The notes: generated by a model not told the origin, from the letters alone. A DNA stretch of 64,000 bases from Struthio camelus (GCF_040807025.1 NC_090981.1:39907817-39971816), one strand, 5' to 3'; numbered from the stretch's first letter, positions 8,901 through 23,900 are shown. Translations and numbers: made by a program.

Positions 8901-11900
8901 GCAGAGTGCTGCAAAGCATACCAACCTTTTAAGTGTATTGCTTACAGCAGAGCTATTTGTTTGTGTATACTTAAGCATATGCTGAAGTGCTTTATTGGGC
9001 TGGAAAGGCAAGAACCAAGGGGAAAAAAAAAATTCTGTTTCTGTGTTGCTTCCTCTACTCAATTGGTCTTCTCACAAAAGTAATTTTTTTTCCCTGCATT
9101 TATTCTTCATTGTGAATGTTATGAGACGTCTGATTCTACCTTTCATAGCCTCTGTAATGCTAAGCAAACTTTTGCTACTAAAGAGTAAGGACTTACGTCT
9201 GGAACCCATTGAAACCCATTTTGTACAGCAGACATACTGTTCACTGTAGTGAGCATGATTTGGGCTTGGTTCAGAGATAATTAAATCTTGCTGGAGGAGA
9301 CAGTAATTAACAAAAACCAGTATATATTAATAATTCATTTTACTTAAATTATAGGCAGATGATAACATCACCAAGTATTAAAGTAGCCAAACAAGATTTT
9401 TATAACTTTGACAAACTTGAACTGTTTGGACTGAAATTTATACTGGCGTATATATGTGTGTATGTATATATAATCTAGATGATGACAGAAAATATATATG
9501 TATAAATATACAGCAGAGTATATATTTATACATATATAATGTGCTGAATTGTTTAATTTCTGTGCATGTAAAATTTCAACTGAAATGTGTTAGATGGTTT
9601 TGAAAATTAGACAAATAGAAAAATAAATTTTCCAGTGTTGTAAAAGTTATAGCAACTTTTACTGTGGAAACCTGTAGTACCTGTCTCCTTTAGAGCACTT
9701 GAAATTTGGTGGAAAAAGCGTGAAGGATTTTATTCCAGGGATGTGTTTTTTGGCATTCGCATGACAAAGCGTCTGAATTTAGCCAGGATACAAGCCTTTC
9801 AAAAAGATCGATTTGCATATGCTTAAGGCTTACTAACTGTAATCTCCAAATATTTCATCTTTGCTGAGAATGCAGCAAAGATGCATTCTGTCTAGATTGC
9901 GTGCATGCCATTCCCATGGATTTGAGTGAGCAAGCCCCAAATGTTCAGTCTTTGTGTACAACATACATCCTGTCCCATTCAGCGATAGAACTTGGCAGTA
10001 GCCAGGGGCTTATAGGTGAAAACAGACTTTAAGGAGATAAAAAAAAAACCCTGCACCTGGCTGTGTAGGAGACATGATCTGTGATCTAAGGAGAAGAAAA
10101 GGGATAGAGTTCACTTACAGATGGAAAATTGAAATTTATATGAAGAGCCAGGCTGAACGCCGTTTGTTAGAGAAAGGAATTGGACCTTGGATAGGAAGAA
10201 GTGTCTGACAGGAAAGCAGAGTGTGCAGTGAGAGAAATGGAACCGGTTAGGTGAAGGGTCTGAAATAAGATCTGCAGAATATGGAAATACTGGGATCGGA
10301 AGAGAAGGTTGGGAAGAAAAATTGGGACTGGACATTGGTGAGAGGTAATGGGAGCATACAACTGAGAGGTGTCAGGAAATAAAGGAGATAACTGGGATTT
10401 GGCTCATGAAGTAGACTCAAGGCAGTAGGATAGAAATGGCAGATCTAGGGATATGACAAAAAGAAATTACTGTCTAAGGGGACTGGCATTAGGATCGGAG
10501 GTCTGAGTGGGAGGTGAGTGAATCTAGTCGAGGAAAATGATCCTGGTGCAAAGCAGGAAATAGAACTAGGGAAAAAAAAAAAAAAACAGAATACCTTGAA
10601 GGAGATGGATGAGAAAGGGGAAGATTTTTGTTAAGTTTGACACAGTTTTAGGAGAAACGCACACTTCCTCCAGATACTAGTAGAGGACCATGTCTTCACT
10701 GCCAGCAGATATCTTTGAAACCAAGGGTAAAATGTTTTACATTGAAGACAAAACCTGCAAGCCCCTATTAAATACTGACTTAGCTGAAATGGCAAAGATG
10801 TATGTGGTAGTTCTAAAATATGTAGCTCAAATGACATGCTGTGTGAAGGAAATTTGGGAGGGAAAGATTGGATTTGCCATTCAAAATTAGTTGAAATAGT
10901 GCATGTGCGTGCGTAATTTTTGAGTATTTTACTTGCATTCTCAAGAACTTCCTCTTAGCTTGAAAAATATAGTTTCATACCAACTGTAGTTCTTACTTTG
11001 TCCTCATTTGCATGTTCATTGATGTATTTTTTTTTCTCTGAAAGAACTCTGCTTTTTTATTGTGCAGAATAAAGCATTGCTTGCATAATGAGTAGCTATT
11101 TGATAATTTGCTATTTTGTTGTCATTTGGTATGTGCCTTATGGCTTACTTGCTGTTTCATAACACTACTGTTCCTAGAGGAAGCATATATTGTTTCTTTG
11201 ATGCCCATCACCATGGTATCTGAATTTCACAAACACTTACAAGTATGTGTCCAGCCACTCCTGTCTGTCTGCTAGTAAATGACAGTAAGACATAGAAAGA
11301 TGAAAGACAAAAATATTCACTGATTACTGGGTGCCCAATTTGAGATATATAGGTCTTAATTTTTTTGGAGCATTATATTAACCACATGTGTGTACAACTT
11401 CCATGGTCTCTTGTGCCACTGATTCTTAGAGTGAGATAGCATGTTACCACGTTGGGTATCCAGAAGATGGGGAACACAAAATTACTCATGCTCTGTGCAA
11501 AGTTTGTCTTAAATGTTTTGCCTACTGTATAGAGCAATCCTGTGGCACAGGCAGAGATGGAATCTAATTTTCAGGTTGGTTTTGGAAATACCTATCTGTG
11601 ACACAGCCTCCTCTCTCCTGGAGTTGGCTGCCTCTCCCAGGTGATGCCTTTCACCTGGCGCAACAAACGGCTGCTGCTACAGTCCACGTCCTCTGCAGCA
11701 GGACTGTGATTCATTCCAGAGAAAGATGGAAACAAAGCGTTCGGTGAGCTACAGAGCTAATGAAGCCTGATTTCCTGGCCATTTATCTTGTTGAGTTCGT
11801 GCTGCAGTGTCTCCATAAAAGTATACAGCTGAAGCAACTTGTGGAAAAGTCATAGCTTTGAGACTGCTATCCCTCTGTCAGATATACTTGAAATTAGTTA

Positions 11901-14900
11901 ATGAATTCAAAAGTTATCATGCATGGACAGGTGTGTGCTTACGCATGTACCTGCGCGCGCACGCACACAGCATGACCTCGAAAGCCTGCTTTCCTTAGGG
12001 AATGAGACTAAAAATGTGTGATCATATGGTTCAGGATGGTACTGTAATTGGGTAGAGTCATTTAATAATGATCTTTCCACAGACCTGCAGGGTGTAGAAA
12101 AGGGCATGCTCCTGTGCAGTGTAGTGTGTTACTCTTTGTGCAGGTAATTAAGAACTGCTAAAAATGGTTACGTTTAGACTGTTCTGCAAAAACGTCCTTG
12201 GGACCCAGAAAGAGCACAGCTTGATGATGGTCTTTCTCTCTGAATATTCTGTAGCTACAAGTTCAAGCCTCCTTAGCTATGTTGCTTGGGATTAGGGCCA
12301 CTTGGTTACTGTTCTTGCTTTGTTGGCTTATGAAGGGACCAGAAGGAGTGCTGTCCAGGTTGAGCTGAAGCCGAACTTCATTCATTCATTCATCGTTCTT
12401 TTCTGATGTCTGCTGAGCTGAGCCATAGACCTCTAAGTTCCAGTTGTTTCAGGGTCAGTAGCTGTCAGGTAATAAATAGCTGCTGTGTCAACTACTAAGA
12501 GAGGACTTTCCTCACCTAGCAACAAACATGTTAATTAAGAAATTGGGGATGACCTCCATATTTCTTTAGGCTTTAGGGTATTTCTATCTTCTAGTCCCAA
12601 GAAGATAACAAGTGAGAACATGAAACCTCTCTAGGTGCATGTTTCTTGCCTCGGTGGACATGGAAAACTAAATTGTAATGAATGTTCCTTTCTAACAGTT
12701 TAAAAGGCTGCAGTATGCAAGACCATAACATCCTATTTTTCTTTCATTTCTGCTTCCTTCAAATTCTTTGTTTTCTTGGGAAAATAAACTGAAAATTTTG
12801 TTGTGGGTCATTTTTTTCCCCCAAAACCTCTATTATTCTAGTTGCTTGCCCCTGGACTCTTTTCAGTTTTTCTCCATCTTACTATTATAATATCCAGATC
12901 AGAACATAGGAGAGGATGAAATAATTACCTCTCTTTTGATATAATATATACTACTTGGTTTTTATATATAAAACATTACTGTTAATACTCCTTAGAACAC
13001 TTGCCTTTTTTTTTTCCCCTCCCAACAAAATTATCCATTTTGCGGTCCACATGCCTTCCAGCTTCTTTTTCACAATGCTGCTGCCTAGCCAATTATCTCC
13101 TATTTCATATTAGTGCATTTGATTTCTTATTCCTGAGCGTAGTACTTTACGTTTGTCTGTATAGAATCTTCTCTTATTAACTTTCTCTACTCTGTTCCTG
13201 TCCCCAAAAGGGCTTAAAATCTTTCCCAACTTGTCATCTACACTTTTATGTTTCTGCATCCAACTCATTAATGAAAGTCTTCTAATGGAATTTGTTCAGG
13301 ATAGCAAGAGCCTTCCTGAAATGTGCTCTCACTTGTAGTGACACACTAATAAAGACTCTGATTGTTTTGTCAAGCAACTGTACACCATTTTTTCATTTCA
13401 CGGAGACTGTTTTCTTTGCTTACATAAACATCATGTGGTAAACCAAGAATCAAAACTTCTACATCTTATTTTCTAATATCCTATTCACTTGTTCCTTCTT
13501 ACCGTTACGCAATTACTCTTGCAAATAAAGAAACCAAACTGAGCTGGCAAATTCTTTTCTTGACAGATACATGTTGGCTCTTTCTTAAGTTTGCATTCTT
13601 AAGGTGTTTATAAACTTGTTTCTGTTTTTTTTTTCTGTACATATTTTTGATAGTAAAGCTGATGTCTACAAAAATTTTTATTTTTATATGTGCTATGGCA
13701 CATTAAGATTTTTGTTTCTTGTCTTTCTATTTTCTCCAATAGCTGACTAATATAATATGTGTAAAAAGCCTCTGGAATATGGACTCAAACCTCTGATGCT
13801 TCCTACAGAACTGCAACATTTCCTATGAGCGCCCTGGCAGCTGGATAGAGAAGTTGGGCAGCTCATTTCTGTTCCTCTAAATCTTACTTTTTTTTTTTTT
13901 TCCTGTACAATGGCAGAGCTTCACCTTATGCTATGGTAGTTAAAGTGTATTCCTGGAACATGGGAGATTAGAGTTAGAATTTAATGTGAAGTGGGAAGTA
14001 AATTCAGATCCTCTTTTTTTTTTTTTTTTTTTTTTTCCCTGGGGAAGTGGCCTGACATCTAGGCTGCTGTGTAACAGTGTGACACAAATCTCATTGCAGT
14101 CTTAGCAGCTGCAGTCTTGTTCCCACAGATGCACTCTAGCAGTGTTTGGAGCGTGTGTGGGATCGGGCCTGTCAGGGCAGTTCAGGGCAGCTTTACTCAA
14201 ACTCTGTATCCTGCCTAGCTTAAGCAATAGAAGGTGCCAAGGTCCAGAAAACAGACAACTACAGGTGCCAGCTGTGGAAGAAGGAGGAAAATTTTAGGCT
14301 CTTTGCTTGCCTAACACAGCTTAATGTGTCAAAGCCCTGTTCTAAGCCCCTCTTTATGACTAGCCCTCTGAGACTCTTCTTCCGCTTAGCTTTTTGCCGC
14401 TACTCCCTATACATGAAATGAGCTGAGCCTTCCAGCGTACGAAACTCCCAGTCCTCCAGAACCAAGCTTTCACGCTGCTTTGACATCCACTTCAATTCTC
14501 ATTTTTGGGAAAATGAGCTTCACTTGTGATAAAGAGCCAACATATAAATGAATATAACTCCTGCTGTTCATTTATTTTCTATATGTCTTTTAGAGAGTTT
14601 ACAGTTTACGTTAGGACAAGTGTACTGAAGTGGGTTTTTTTTGAGTGTGTGTTTTGTTTTGCTTTAATTTGGACCAGCAGTGACTGGTTGGATTTCCTTC
14701 TTTTAAGTGTATCAAGGGGATGCGTTTTTTTCCCCTCTCATTTCTGTGCAAATATCAATTAGTAAAATACCAATTTGTAAAATCTTACATGTCAGAAATC
14801 AAACTTCTGATTGCAGGTAAAGTTTGTCAGCTTAGTTGTGTATTGAGAGAGTCATCTAGCTCTTGAGTGTTGACTGGAATAGAATTCACAGGATTTATGG

Positions 14901-17900
14901 TCCCATCCTTGTTAGGCTTCACTGTCTGCCTTTAGACTTGTATTTGAGCTTGAAGTTCATTTATTCAGGTAGACACGTTTAACTAGGAGCTGACTGTGAT
15001 ATAACCAAATACTTTTTGCTAAGTTTGTGTAAGTCTCGTTGAAACACAGCCTTTGATGTTAACCCAAACCTCTCGGTGGGATTGATCAAGCCTAGATTGG
15101 CAATGAAAGTGGTGATTGGCAACTTAGACTTGGTTATTTTGTTTCTTTCCTAGCTCCCATTCCTAAAGAAAAGACGTTTCTTTGAAAGAGATCATTTCAG
15201 TCATGAAGAAGAAATAAATATAATGAGGAGAAAATACTGATTACAGAGTATCCTGTATTTTGCATTCACTTTCATTTTATTTGCCACACCTCTTACTTCT
15301 GGGAGTGAATTTTACCTTAAAAAAAGTCCCTGTAAGTTTTCTAGAAAGGTCCCAGTGTTTTGAAAATACAGTAAGTAGTATTTTATCAGGTATATGTAAA
15401 TCCCATGGTAGTGCATATAAAATTTGTTTTTTTCGTATTCATATTGTAAATGTCGTCTTACTAGCAGATGCATTTTGAAATTCCTCTAATTAGTTTGGAA
15501 TATTAATAATATTTCATTGTTGGAATTAAGTATTTTTACTACTAGTTAGGGGAAGATAAGTATTATCTATACTGTTTGCTTTCTGTGATAGTCTACCTAA
15601 CGCCCATAAAAAGTGGCAGGCTGTGTTAGTCTTGGAGCCTGTTTTTATTGGTTAAAAAAAAAAAAAGTTACATGAAAGTCAGTAGCAACCTAAGCTTACC
15701 TGTGTTGTCATGTTGGCACACCACAAGCTTTCATTGGGAAGGGCTGTGCTTTCAGAAGAAAATATTTGAGTGCAGAAATGGCACTATAATTCCTTAATAA
15801 ATATGTTGTTCTTGACAGTCTCAGGACAAAATGGATCATGTGGCTGACAGGCTGTATGATTGCGTCATAAATATTCAGTGATTTATGAAGCTGAAAGTAA
15901 AGATTCTACCCAAAGCTAGTACTACAAAAGTTGTGGTGCCTTATCAGATATTTGTGACTGCAACAGTAGGATTTTGATCAACAAAAAACTCCCAGTGCTG
16001 TGTAAATGCTAAGCATTTTATATACCGTTCTTCTCTCCCAAATATCAAAGAATCGGGGGCTAGTCATGGATAGCTCTGATTATTTCAGTTTAGGTCGTCC
16101 TTTGATTTGAGGTGTGTGGGGGGAGCTGATAAAAGCTGTTTATACAGTAGGGAGTATGGATGAGTTAATGAAATTACATCAGGTGTATCAGCAATAATGA
16201 AGCTCCTCTGCTGAATCCAAAGCTGTCTTAGAAGTCAAGGTTATGACTCCCATTGACAATCTCTTGAACTGTTCAGCTCCTTTAATTGTTTATTATTAAA
16301 GCGCTCTTGAAACAGTATATATTGTTTAATCTGCCTTGAAATGTGAATAGTAAGTCAAGGCTTTTGGGTAATATAGTGAAAAGTTGTCTAATTTTACTGC
16401 ATCCTCTGTAAGTACTTTCTAAAACTTGGTAAAATGCTGTTCGGTAGCTTGTTGTAGCGCAGTGTTCTTCAGTGACTGACAACAGAACTGCTGGTGCCTC
16501 CTGCAACTGTGCTGTAGTAGGGGGAGATGCTCTGTTCTGCTCTGCTCAGTTTTATAAATCAGAAAAACTTCTGTGATGATGCCAGTGTTAATAAAATATT
16601 TATAGAGTATTATACACAGAGAGGATGTTTTACAAACTTAAAGGCATATTTCCTGTCCTGAGGAATTAAGTTTGTTTTTCCTGTGTGTCATATGTATGTT
16701 GTAAAATAATATAAATGGAAGTTGATTTTCTGGGCTGGAGTAGGAAAAATACTTGATCAACAAATAAACACAAAGCAGTGCTTGCACACAGGACAGTTCA
16801 TAAGAAAATACAAAGCTGGGAGAGATAAAGGAATTCTTCAGATCAGATGAACAGTGTGAGAAACATGAAAATATGCCTCTAGTAATGGTAATATGCTTGA
16901 CAAGCAGATCTGAAAGGTACAACGCATTGGTGCTTCTGACTTCTGTTGCAGCTACTCAAATTCAGTGTCACTTTTAATTTTACTGTCTGTACATCTAATT
17001 TTTTTATGGAAGAGAGCTTCCATACACTTACAAGGCTAATATCTGTAGGAATGTATGACTGCAAACCTAGTTATACATATATTTTTAAGTTCTTTTTAGA
17101 AATAAGGAGATAATATAATGCAACAAAAACAGAAGAAAGCTGTATCTCATGCTTTGAAGGTACATGACATACAATTTGTCCAAGTACAATTGGGAAACCT
17201 TATACAGAGGGAATGGAAATAGATTCTGATTTCATAGGACTTCTTAAAGAGATAATTTAAAAACATCAGACTGGAGTACTGGATGCGTCTATATTCATTT
17301 GTAATTCCAGCCATTGAGAAGGTTACTTTTAAATTGTTCCAAATATTCCCCAGACAGCCCCACAAGTCTATAATCAACTATTTAAAAAAAAGTTTGGAGC
17401 TGTCAGCCTCCAAATCTGTGTGGGATTACTCATATAAAAAACAAAAAAAGGGATAATAGATAGAAAAAGGCTTTGTTGTTATAAAGCTATGATTATTTTT
17501 CCCCTATAAAATCACAGCTCTAGGTTAAACACATTTCTCTTACTACTATCCTCTAAAAAGCTTAAAATATTTGAAAAAGTTGAAAAAGGATTTTGTGGTT
17601 TTAGTATTTAGACTGCAAGCCAAACAAATGATTATGAAGATGTTTAGATATGCCTACAACAGATTTTTCAATGTACCTGTTCTATATTCTGTGCTCTCGT
17701 ACAAACACTTTTCAAGGAACATTTTCCAAAAACTGCAGACTGTATCAGTGACTACAGTAATATTCATATCCACGCAATAGCTATAGACTTGTTTCTCCCT
17801 CTTTATACCACATCTTGATCCTCAGTAGTCTGATCTGCTAAAATAGACAAGTTCTGAAACCTCATTTCACAGCCAAAAATATTTTTTCATATTTTATTGG

Positions 17901-20900
17901 GACAGTCAGCTGTACATACATAGTCCTGGCTTACAGTTATCCAATGGTTAAAGAAGTACACTTCTTTAAGTAGAAGTGTAGTAAGAATCTTCATTATCCT
18001 TTCTGAAGTACTTGAAACACTCATAATACTTGTAGTTGAATGTCCATACAAAAATATACTGGTATGGTCATAGGTTTTGAAACAAATTGGAATTGTGCGT
18101 GCACATGCTGAAGTTGCACTTATTTTCTGCTCTCCTGATGCTAGCGCTGTAGCATTATTTGTGATTTGCCATTGTGGCCTTGACACATTCATGTAATGAT
18201 TAGAAGGCAGGGTGGGCAAAGCAAAAGAGAAGGTAGGGCAAAACGAACTTTCCGTTAATGCAAGGGTAAGGACGATGAATTGCAGCTGAAAGGAAACACT
18301 TAAAACTTAGGGAAGTTTTTTGGTATGAGTTTCTTCTTAATTTTTCTTTTATATAGTATATACATTTTATACACAATACAAAATTAAAGAGGAGAGCTCT
18401 CTGGTACATTATGTTGTTATGGAGAAGAACTGTGATTCTAAAAAGGCTAGTGTACTTATTCAGATGAACACGCTCTTCTATTTAGCATGATTGTTTGAAA
18501 GTGGTTTAAATTCTCATTAATTCCGGATACAAGCAGACCACGAATCAAGGAAGAGGAAGGGAAACTTAACCTATAACAGTGCCATATATGCTCTGGGATT
18601 TCTAAGACCTTATTCTGAAGCATCCATGAGGAGCTGTGAATGAAAACAAGAAACCAAACTGGAGAGGCCGGTGGTATAATTTGGCAAAGTAGTTCCTGTG
18701 TATTCTATAGCATCAACATGGAAATGTTTTTATATTCCTTCTGCCTTTCTGATTCCCCTTTTAATTTCAGCTAAACTTCAAACCAATTCTGTGACAACTC
18801 CTTTTTGTGGTGGTCATGACTTCCTTGGAATTTCAGTTTTCCAAATAAAATAGCATATTTAAGGAATTAACATTACTGAAGAAGGATGACCATTGCTTTC
18901 TCACAACCTGAAATTGAGTGAACTAATTTTCCATTCTGTAGTGTGTGTGTGGGGGGGGGGTATGTAGGTTTATGTGTATGTACCTGTTTAAGCTGGGAAG
19001 GCAGGGTTAATATACTCTTTGGCCTCAGAAGAGGCAACTGGACATTAACTGCATATACCGAATCTCAGAAGTAGGTTGATTAAAAAGCTCTTTTGGCTCA
19101 AATAGAGAATAAAATTAAAAGAGGTATTTTCACGGTTAACAGACTAACTCTTGATTCACTCTCTAGCTTATTCAGTTGCACCGGTGCTCTCTGGTCATGT
19201 CTCCTGGGATGCAACCATGAAATTTACTACTTTCTACCTATGGCCTGGAGCTGGTCTCTTGTGTAATAACTGCAATTACCTCACCAGGGCTAACTTTATA
19301 TTCAACACCTGTGATTTACTTCTCTTTTGGAGCAATGACAGGCGTATCCAACAACAACAAAAACTTCTTAAAGCAAAGTGTTTGTTTAGAGCAAAAGCGA
19401 TTTGAAAGAAAGTATCTGAAAACAACAAAAGCTGTCTTTATATGTAATTTTTCTTCCTAGGAATTTACAACTCCCTTGATGTTTGTCTGGTAAAACAAGC
19501 TTCTGATTCCTCCAAAAAGCCTCTATCAGTGTGTCTCCCTAGATGGATAGCCCCTGGCAATTGACACAAGCCTATCCTAAGAAAGGTGTAGTTTGTGCTT
19601 TCTTTCCCTTTGGCAGCCTGGTTGATCTGAAGAAGCTTTTGTGCCCCAAAGGTTTATCCTTTTTTGTTTGCTTGTTTGGCTTTTTGGGTTTTTTTTTTTT
19701 CCCCGGCTCTATTGATTTGGTCTAGTGAATGATATTATTTCTAACAGATCTGGCCTCACAGTATCCTTAAACCATCATGTCTGAAACAGTACGGAGGCTA
19801 TAATCTAGAACAGCCCATTTGGTTCAGGAGAGAACTTCAAAATCTGATTCCTTAATTTAGATTAATTCTGAAAGCAACATTAAGTAAAGGATTAAGAAGA
19901 AGTACTTAGCTGGTTCATTTTCTTACCTGCTGTTCATCTCCTAGCTGAGTTGTTGGCAGGTGGATTACAAAAATTATGAATTTTAATGTTGACTTGTTTG
20001 TTAACTTTACTACAGCTATTTTGTAAAAGGCATATATGACACAGTATATTGTGCGTGGTAGAATTTTTTCAAATAAGTACAGAATTCCTGCTCTGGAAAG
20101 GATATGCATGATGTATTGGACACAGGGAATTGGGTCATGTGAATGTAACAGAACCTGTACTCTTAAACCAGCAGTAGATCTTTTAGTTAAAACAAACATA
20201 AACAATCCCCCACCCTTCAAAAACTTAAAATACTTTGATGACACATTTCTATAGACTTGGTAGAAAACTGTAAACCTTGAAATATCGCAGATAGAGATGA
20301 TAGGAATATTCCACAAGGATAAGTCAGATGTTCTGCTTTTTGAAATAATACATAAACTGCTTTAAATATCAGCGTCATCTTTGAACCCTGTTTGTTCCAA
20401 ATTTTTATGGCTGTAAACACTATAAGATAAATATGGCTTGGACTCCACACTAATTTATGATGTGTCTGGCTACTTGGAGATGCTTCTTGGACCAGGCTTG
20501 CCACTTCCTTTTCCCTCAACCTGCTGTTTAGCTCAGAGAGTTTCCTAGCATTTATTCTGTTTGGATTTTTTTGTCCAAAACATAAGAGCTAGAAAAGGGC
20601 TCTATAAATTGGTAGACAAGATCATAACGTTCAGTGACTTGATTTAACCCATATCGTTCCGAGGCATTTCTCCAATAAAGTTGTCTAGGTATTGTTACAT
20701 AGGAGTCTAGATTTTTTTTTCTTTACCTTTTTTACCTTTTCTTTACCTTTACCTTTTTCTTTACCTTCAGAGTTTCAGATTCAGTAAACAGTCATTTTCC
20801 AACCCATCAGTGATCTTTTATATGTAACATTTGTTATTTAGAATCCAAGAATGTTACTGCCTGTTTGGTGTATGACTGTTTTCTAGTGGCAGAATTATCC

Positions 20901-23900
20901 TTTAAAATTTTTTGTGATGCCACTTAGTTGTTCATAAAGTTAAGTAAATTTCCACTGTCTCGTGGGCATTCATATGAGTGAGTAATGTTTAACTACAGCA
21001 TCTACAAGAGTTCAGTAGAATTGTAGTAGTATCTCTGTGAATTATGAAATGTTTCAAGTAAGAGAGGCCATTAGTATACATGAACGTTTTCCACTTCTGT
21101 CAGATGCAGAATGGAAGGAAATACGTGAGTCGGTTCTAAGAAATTCAAGCCTATTTGAGTGTCACTCTAATGCAGTATGACCCAATATAGTATACATGTT
21201 TCAAATAGGAGATAAAAAAGATGATAAAGCATAGTTTTTTTGTGCTTTAGCAAAATTGTTTATTTTTGCAGTTTATTTAGCATTGCAAGAATTTTCTTTT
21301 CAAAATGAAGTAATGCAGTATTTTTGAATCCTAGTTTACTTGGATTTAACCAGTAACCCAGTTTACACCTGGGTTAATTGTCCTGAAACACTGTGGTCAC
21401 TGTGTTTATTTTGTAGTTGCAGCCATTGACATGACCCCGTTTTGCTGTCCTTTATTTTTCGGAGCGCAGAAGGCAGGTAAATATACGTAGATTCTGCTTG
21501 TATTTCCGTACCCTGCCTGCTCACAAAAATGAAACAAACTGAATGATGTGCCATGTGTGTGCCTGCAGACCAAAGCAAAGCTGGCTGATCTAATTTTGGA
21601 ATTGCTCATTTGACTGCATCATGCTAAGTTTGAAAAATAGGTAAGAAATAATTCATACAGTCCAGATCTGGGAATCTTGTTGGGTAGGAGATTGATTTTT
21701 GGATCAGAACCAGTGGAAGAAAATATTTATAGCCTTTCAATCCCTCTAGTAGCTGTGATAGCAGCCTTCCAGAGGAGCATCCCATTTGAGGGGAAAAGTT
21801 AAGCTTGGCAGAAGGGTCCAGAGCAGAAAAGGAGCAATCATTTACTCAGTTTGATCATTTACCTTTCTCTGAAGACCTTCAAATGCCGCAGGTCATACTC
21901 CAGGGCAAGAGTACTGTGTGTATTGCAAAACCATTGTGCTAACTGTTTCAGATTTACATGGTGGGCACACACAGTGTGTTTCGGTGGCGTACAGAGAGGG
22001 GAAACAGTTTTTCTCCTCCCATCATGACTGCATTGTTGGGTTTCTGTCCTTGTCCCCCCACCCCTGGTTCCAGTGTGTACAGTATGTTGATAGGGGTGAG
22101 TCACCTCTTTTATTATGTTTTGAATACTTTCCTCCCAAATGTAGTTCATTTTCTGCAGAGAAAAGAAAGAATTTATGCTGTCCTGGTTCCTTATTTCTAT
22201 CGGAGCTCTGTTAACAACTTCCAGCTGAGGGAGTTCTTGATATTTTTAGCCTGGGATAGTTAGATATTTTAGTCTCTTTACATGTTTTTCCCCTGATATA
22301 TATTAACTGGGGAAAGAAATGGCTCTTGTTAGTTAATATATTCATGACCATGCTTGCCAAATTGCTTGTACTTATTCCCAGGGATCTGAATACTTCAGAA
22401 TTTTGGGGAAGTTTGGGTCCTGGTCTAAAGTATTTGAATTAGCCTCATTTCTCCATTCTCTGGCTAATGTTGCTAGAACTATGTTTTCACTGAATCTTCC
22501 TCTTTATTTTTAAGACATAGTTATTTGGTGTTAAAAAATCTCTGTAATTGATATTTTGCTAGAAAACCTCACATACTCCAGTTAGAAGTAAATAAATTAA
22601 AAGGAGCCGAAGACCATAAAATGGGAACTCTTGTTATGAAATAAAAATTCTTTGACGTTCTCTTTGTTCCTTTTTTTTCCCCAAGTATCTTTCGAGCAGT
22701 AACAGTACCAGTGTTACTGTTTTATTGACCCCCGGCTTATAGTCTGATGTAGTTGTTTAATATTCCAAATATTGAACTTGCCAGCACATCTTGTATGCAC
22801 AGCATTTTCAAGTTTCTAAATAAACTTACCTTTCCATGAAATTTATGTGAATGTTACTTAGAAATGAAATACTAAAAATACTTCATGTTCACCTTTTCCA
22901 TTTAAGAACCATTTAAACCTGTTTAACCATAACTTTACAGATCTTATTATCATCAGTTCTGTTTCTTTTTCTAACAAAGCTTCAGATTAAAGTTCAAAGG
23001 GTATCTTTCTGCTTTAGTGAGGCCATTTGTGTGCATTAAAAATAATAGTCTGTTTAAGAATTGTAATTCTGTTCAGATCATTGGAACAATATCTTCATTA
23101 AGCAAATGATGTCTCCAAATTTCTTTGAGAACATTATTTTTAAGCTTACTGTTGGTTATACTTAAGTTAATTTGTCTCATTGAAATGTAGTGATGCCAGC
23201 AGATAATCCAGAGATCTCTCTGAAGGGGCTGGGGGGAAGAGAGAGGAAATTATGCTCAGCTTAACTGAGAATTAAATGGCATTTGCTGTTAGGTATAATT
23301 TGTCCATACTACCCTATTTTCATTATCCCCTCTAAGCTGTTTTAGGTATATAGGATAATATACTATATTGATCTTATCCAAATCCATTTCGTTATCTGAT
23401 GTAATGCTGCAGGTTGGGAGGTGACTTTGTGTCATCTCTGCAGAACCTTTTCTTGAGTCCTCTGGTTGCTAGTCTGGGCTGTGGCGTAAGTTAGAGCAGC
23501 TTGAAGGCTGCCAACAACCACCAGGATATATCCTATTAATTGGGACCAGCTGGATACAAGTATGTATTGGCAAGTCTACAGCAGCTCTACACTACCCGTT
23601 ACAGCAGCTCTTCACCACCTAACTATTCCTTCAGGGAACTTGAACCTTCCAGTAGTCATTTGCAAAGCTGAATCCTTATAAATCTGGCATCTAAAATAGT
23701 GGGATATTTTTATTTATTTTATCTGAACATCAGTACTCCTCCCTGAGATTGAGTAGCCACCACTCCCTATTTAGACATAAATCTTTATTTAGCTTTGAGG
23801 ATCCAATGTAATATATGTGCTCTAGTTTTCTCAAAGCACTTGTTAAAATGTTTATTTCTGTATTTTTTTTTTTTTTAAGCACTGTGGAGATTTTTTTCTT

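Larger units (their letters stand above)
4141..10080. other. intron 1 segment, no recognised feature apart from poly-T runs and one inverted repeat
   Basis: AT-rich intronic DNA. It contains T16 at 6005-6020, T19 at 6116-6134 and the inverted repeat at 9493-9538. Short open frames on both strands do not look like protein families I know and lack supporting splice signals. I see no named transposon. Confidence 0.6.

Noticed and set aside
19915..20316. 133-codon minus-strand ORF in intron 1
   Set aside because: No family resemblance; overlapped by another open frame on the opposite strand; looks like chance.
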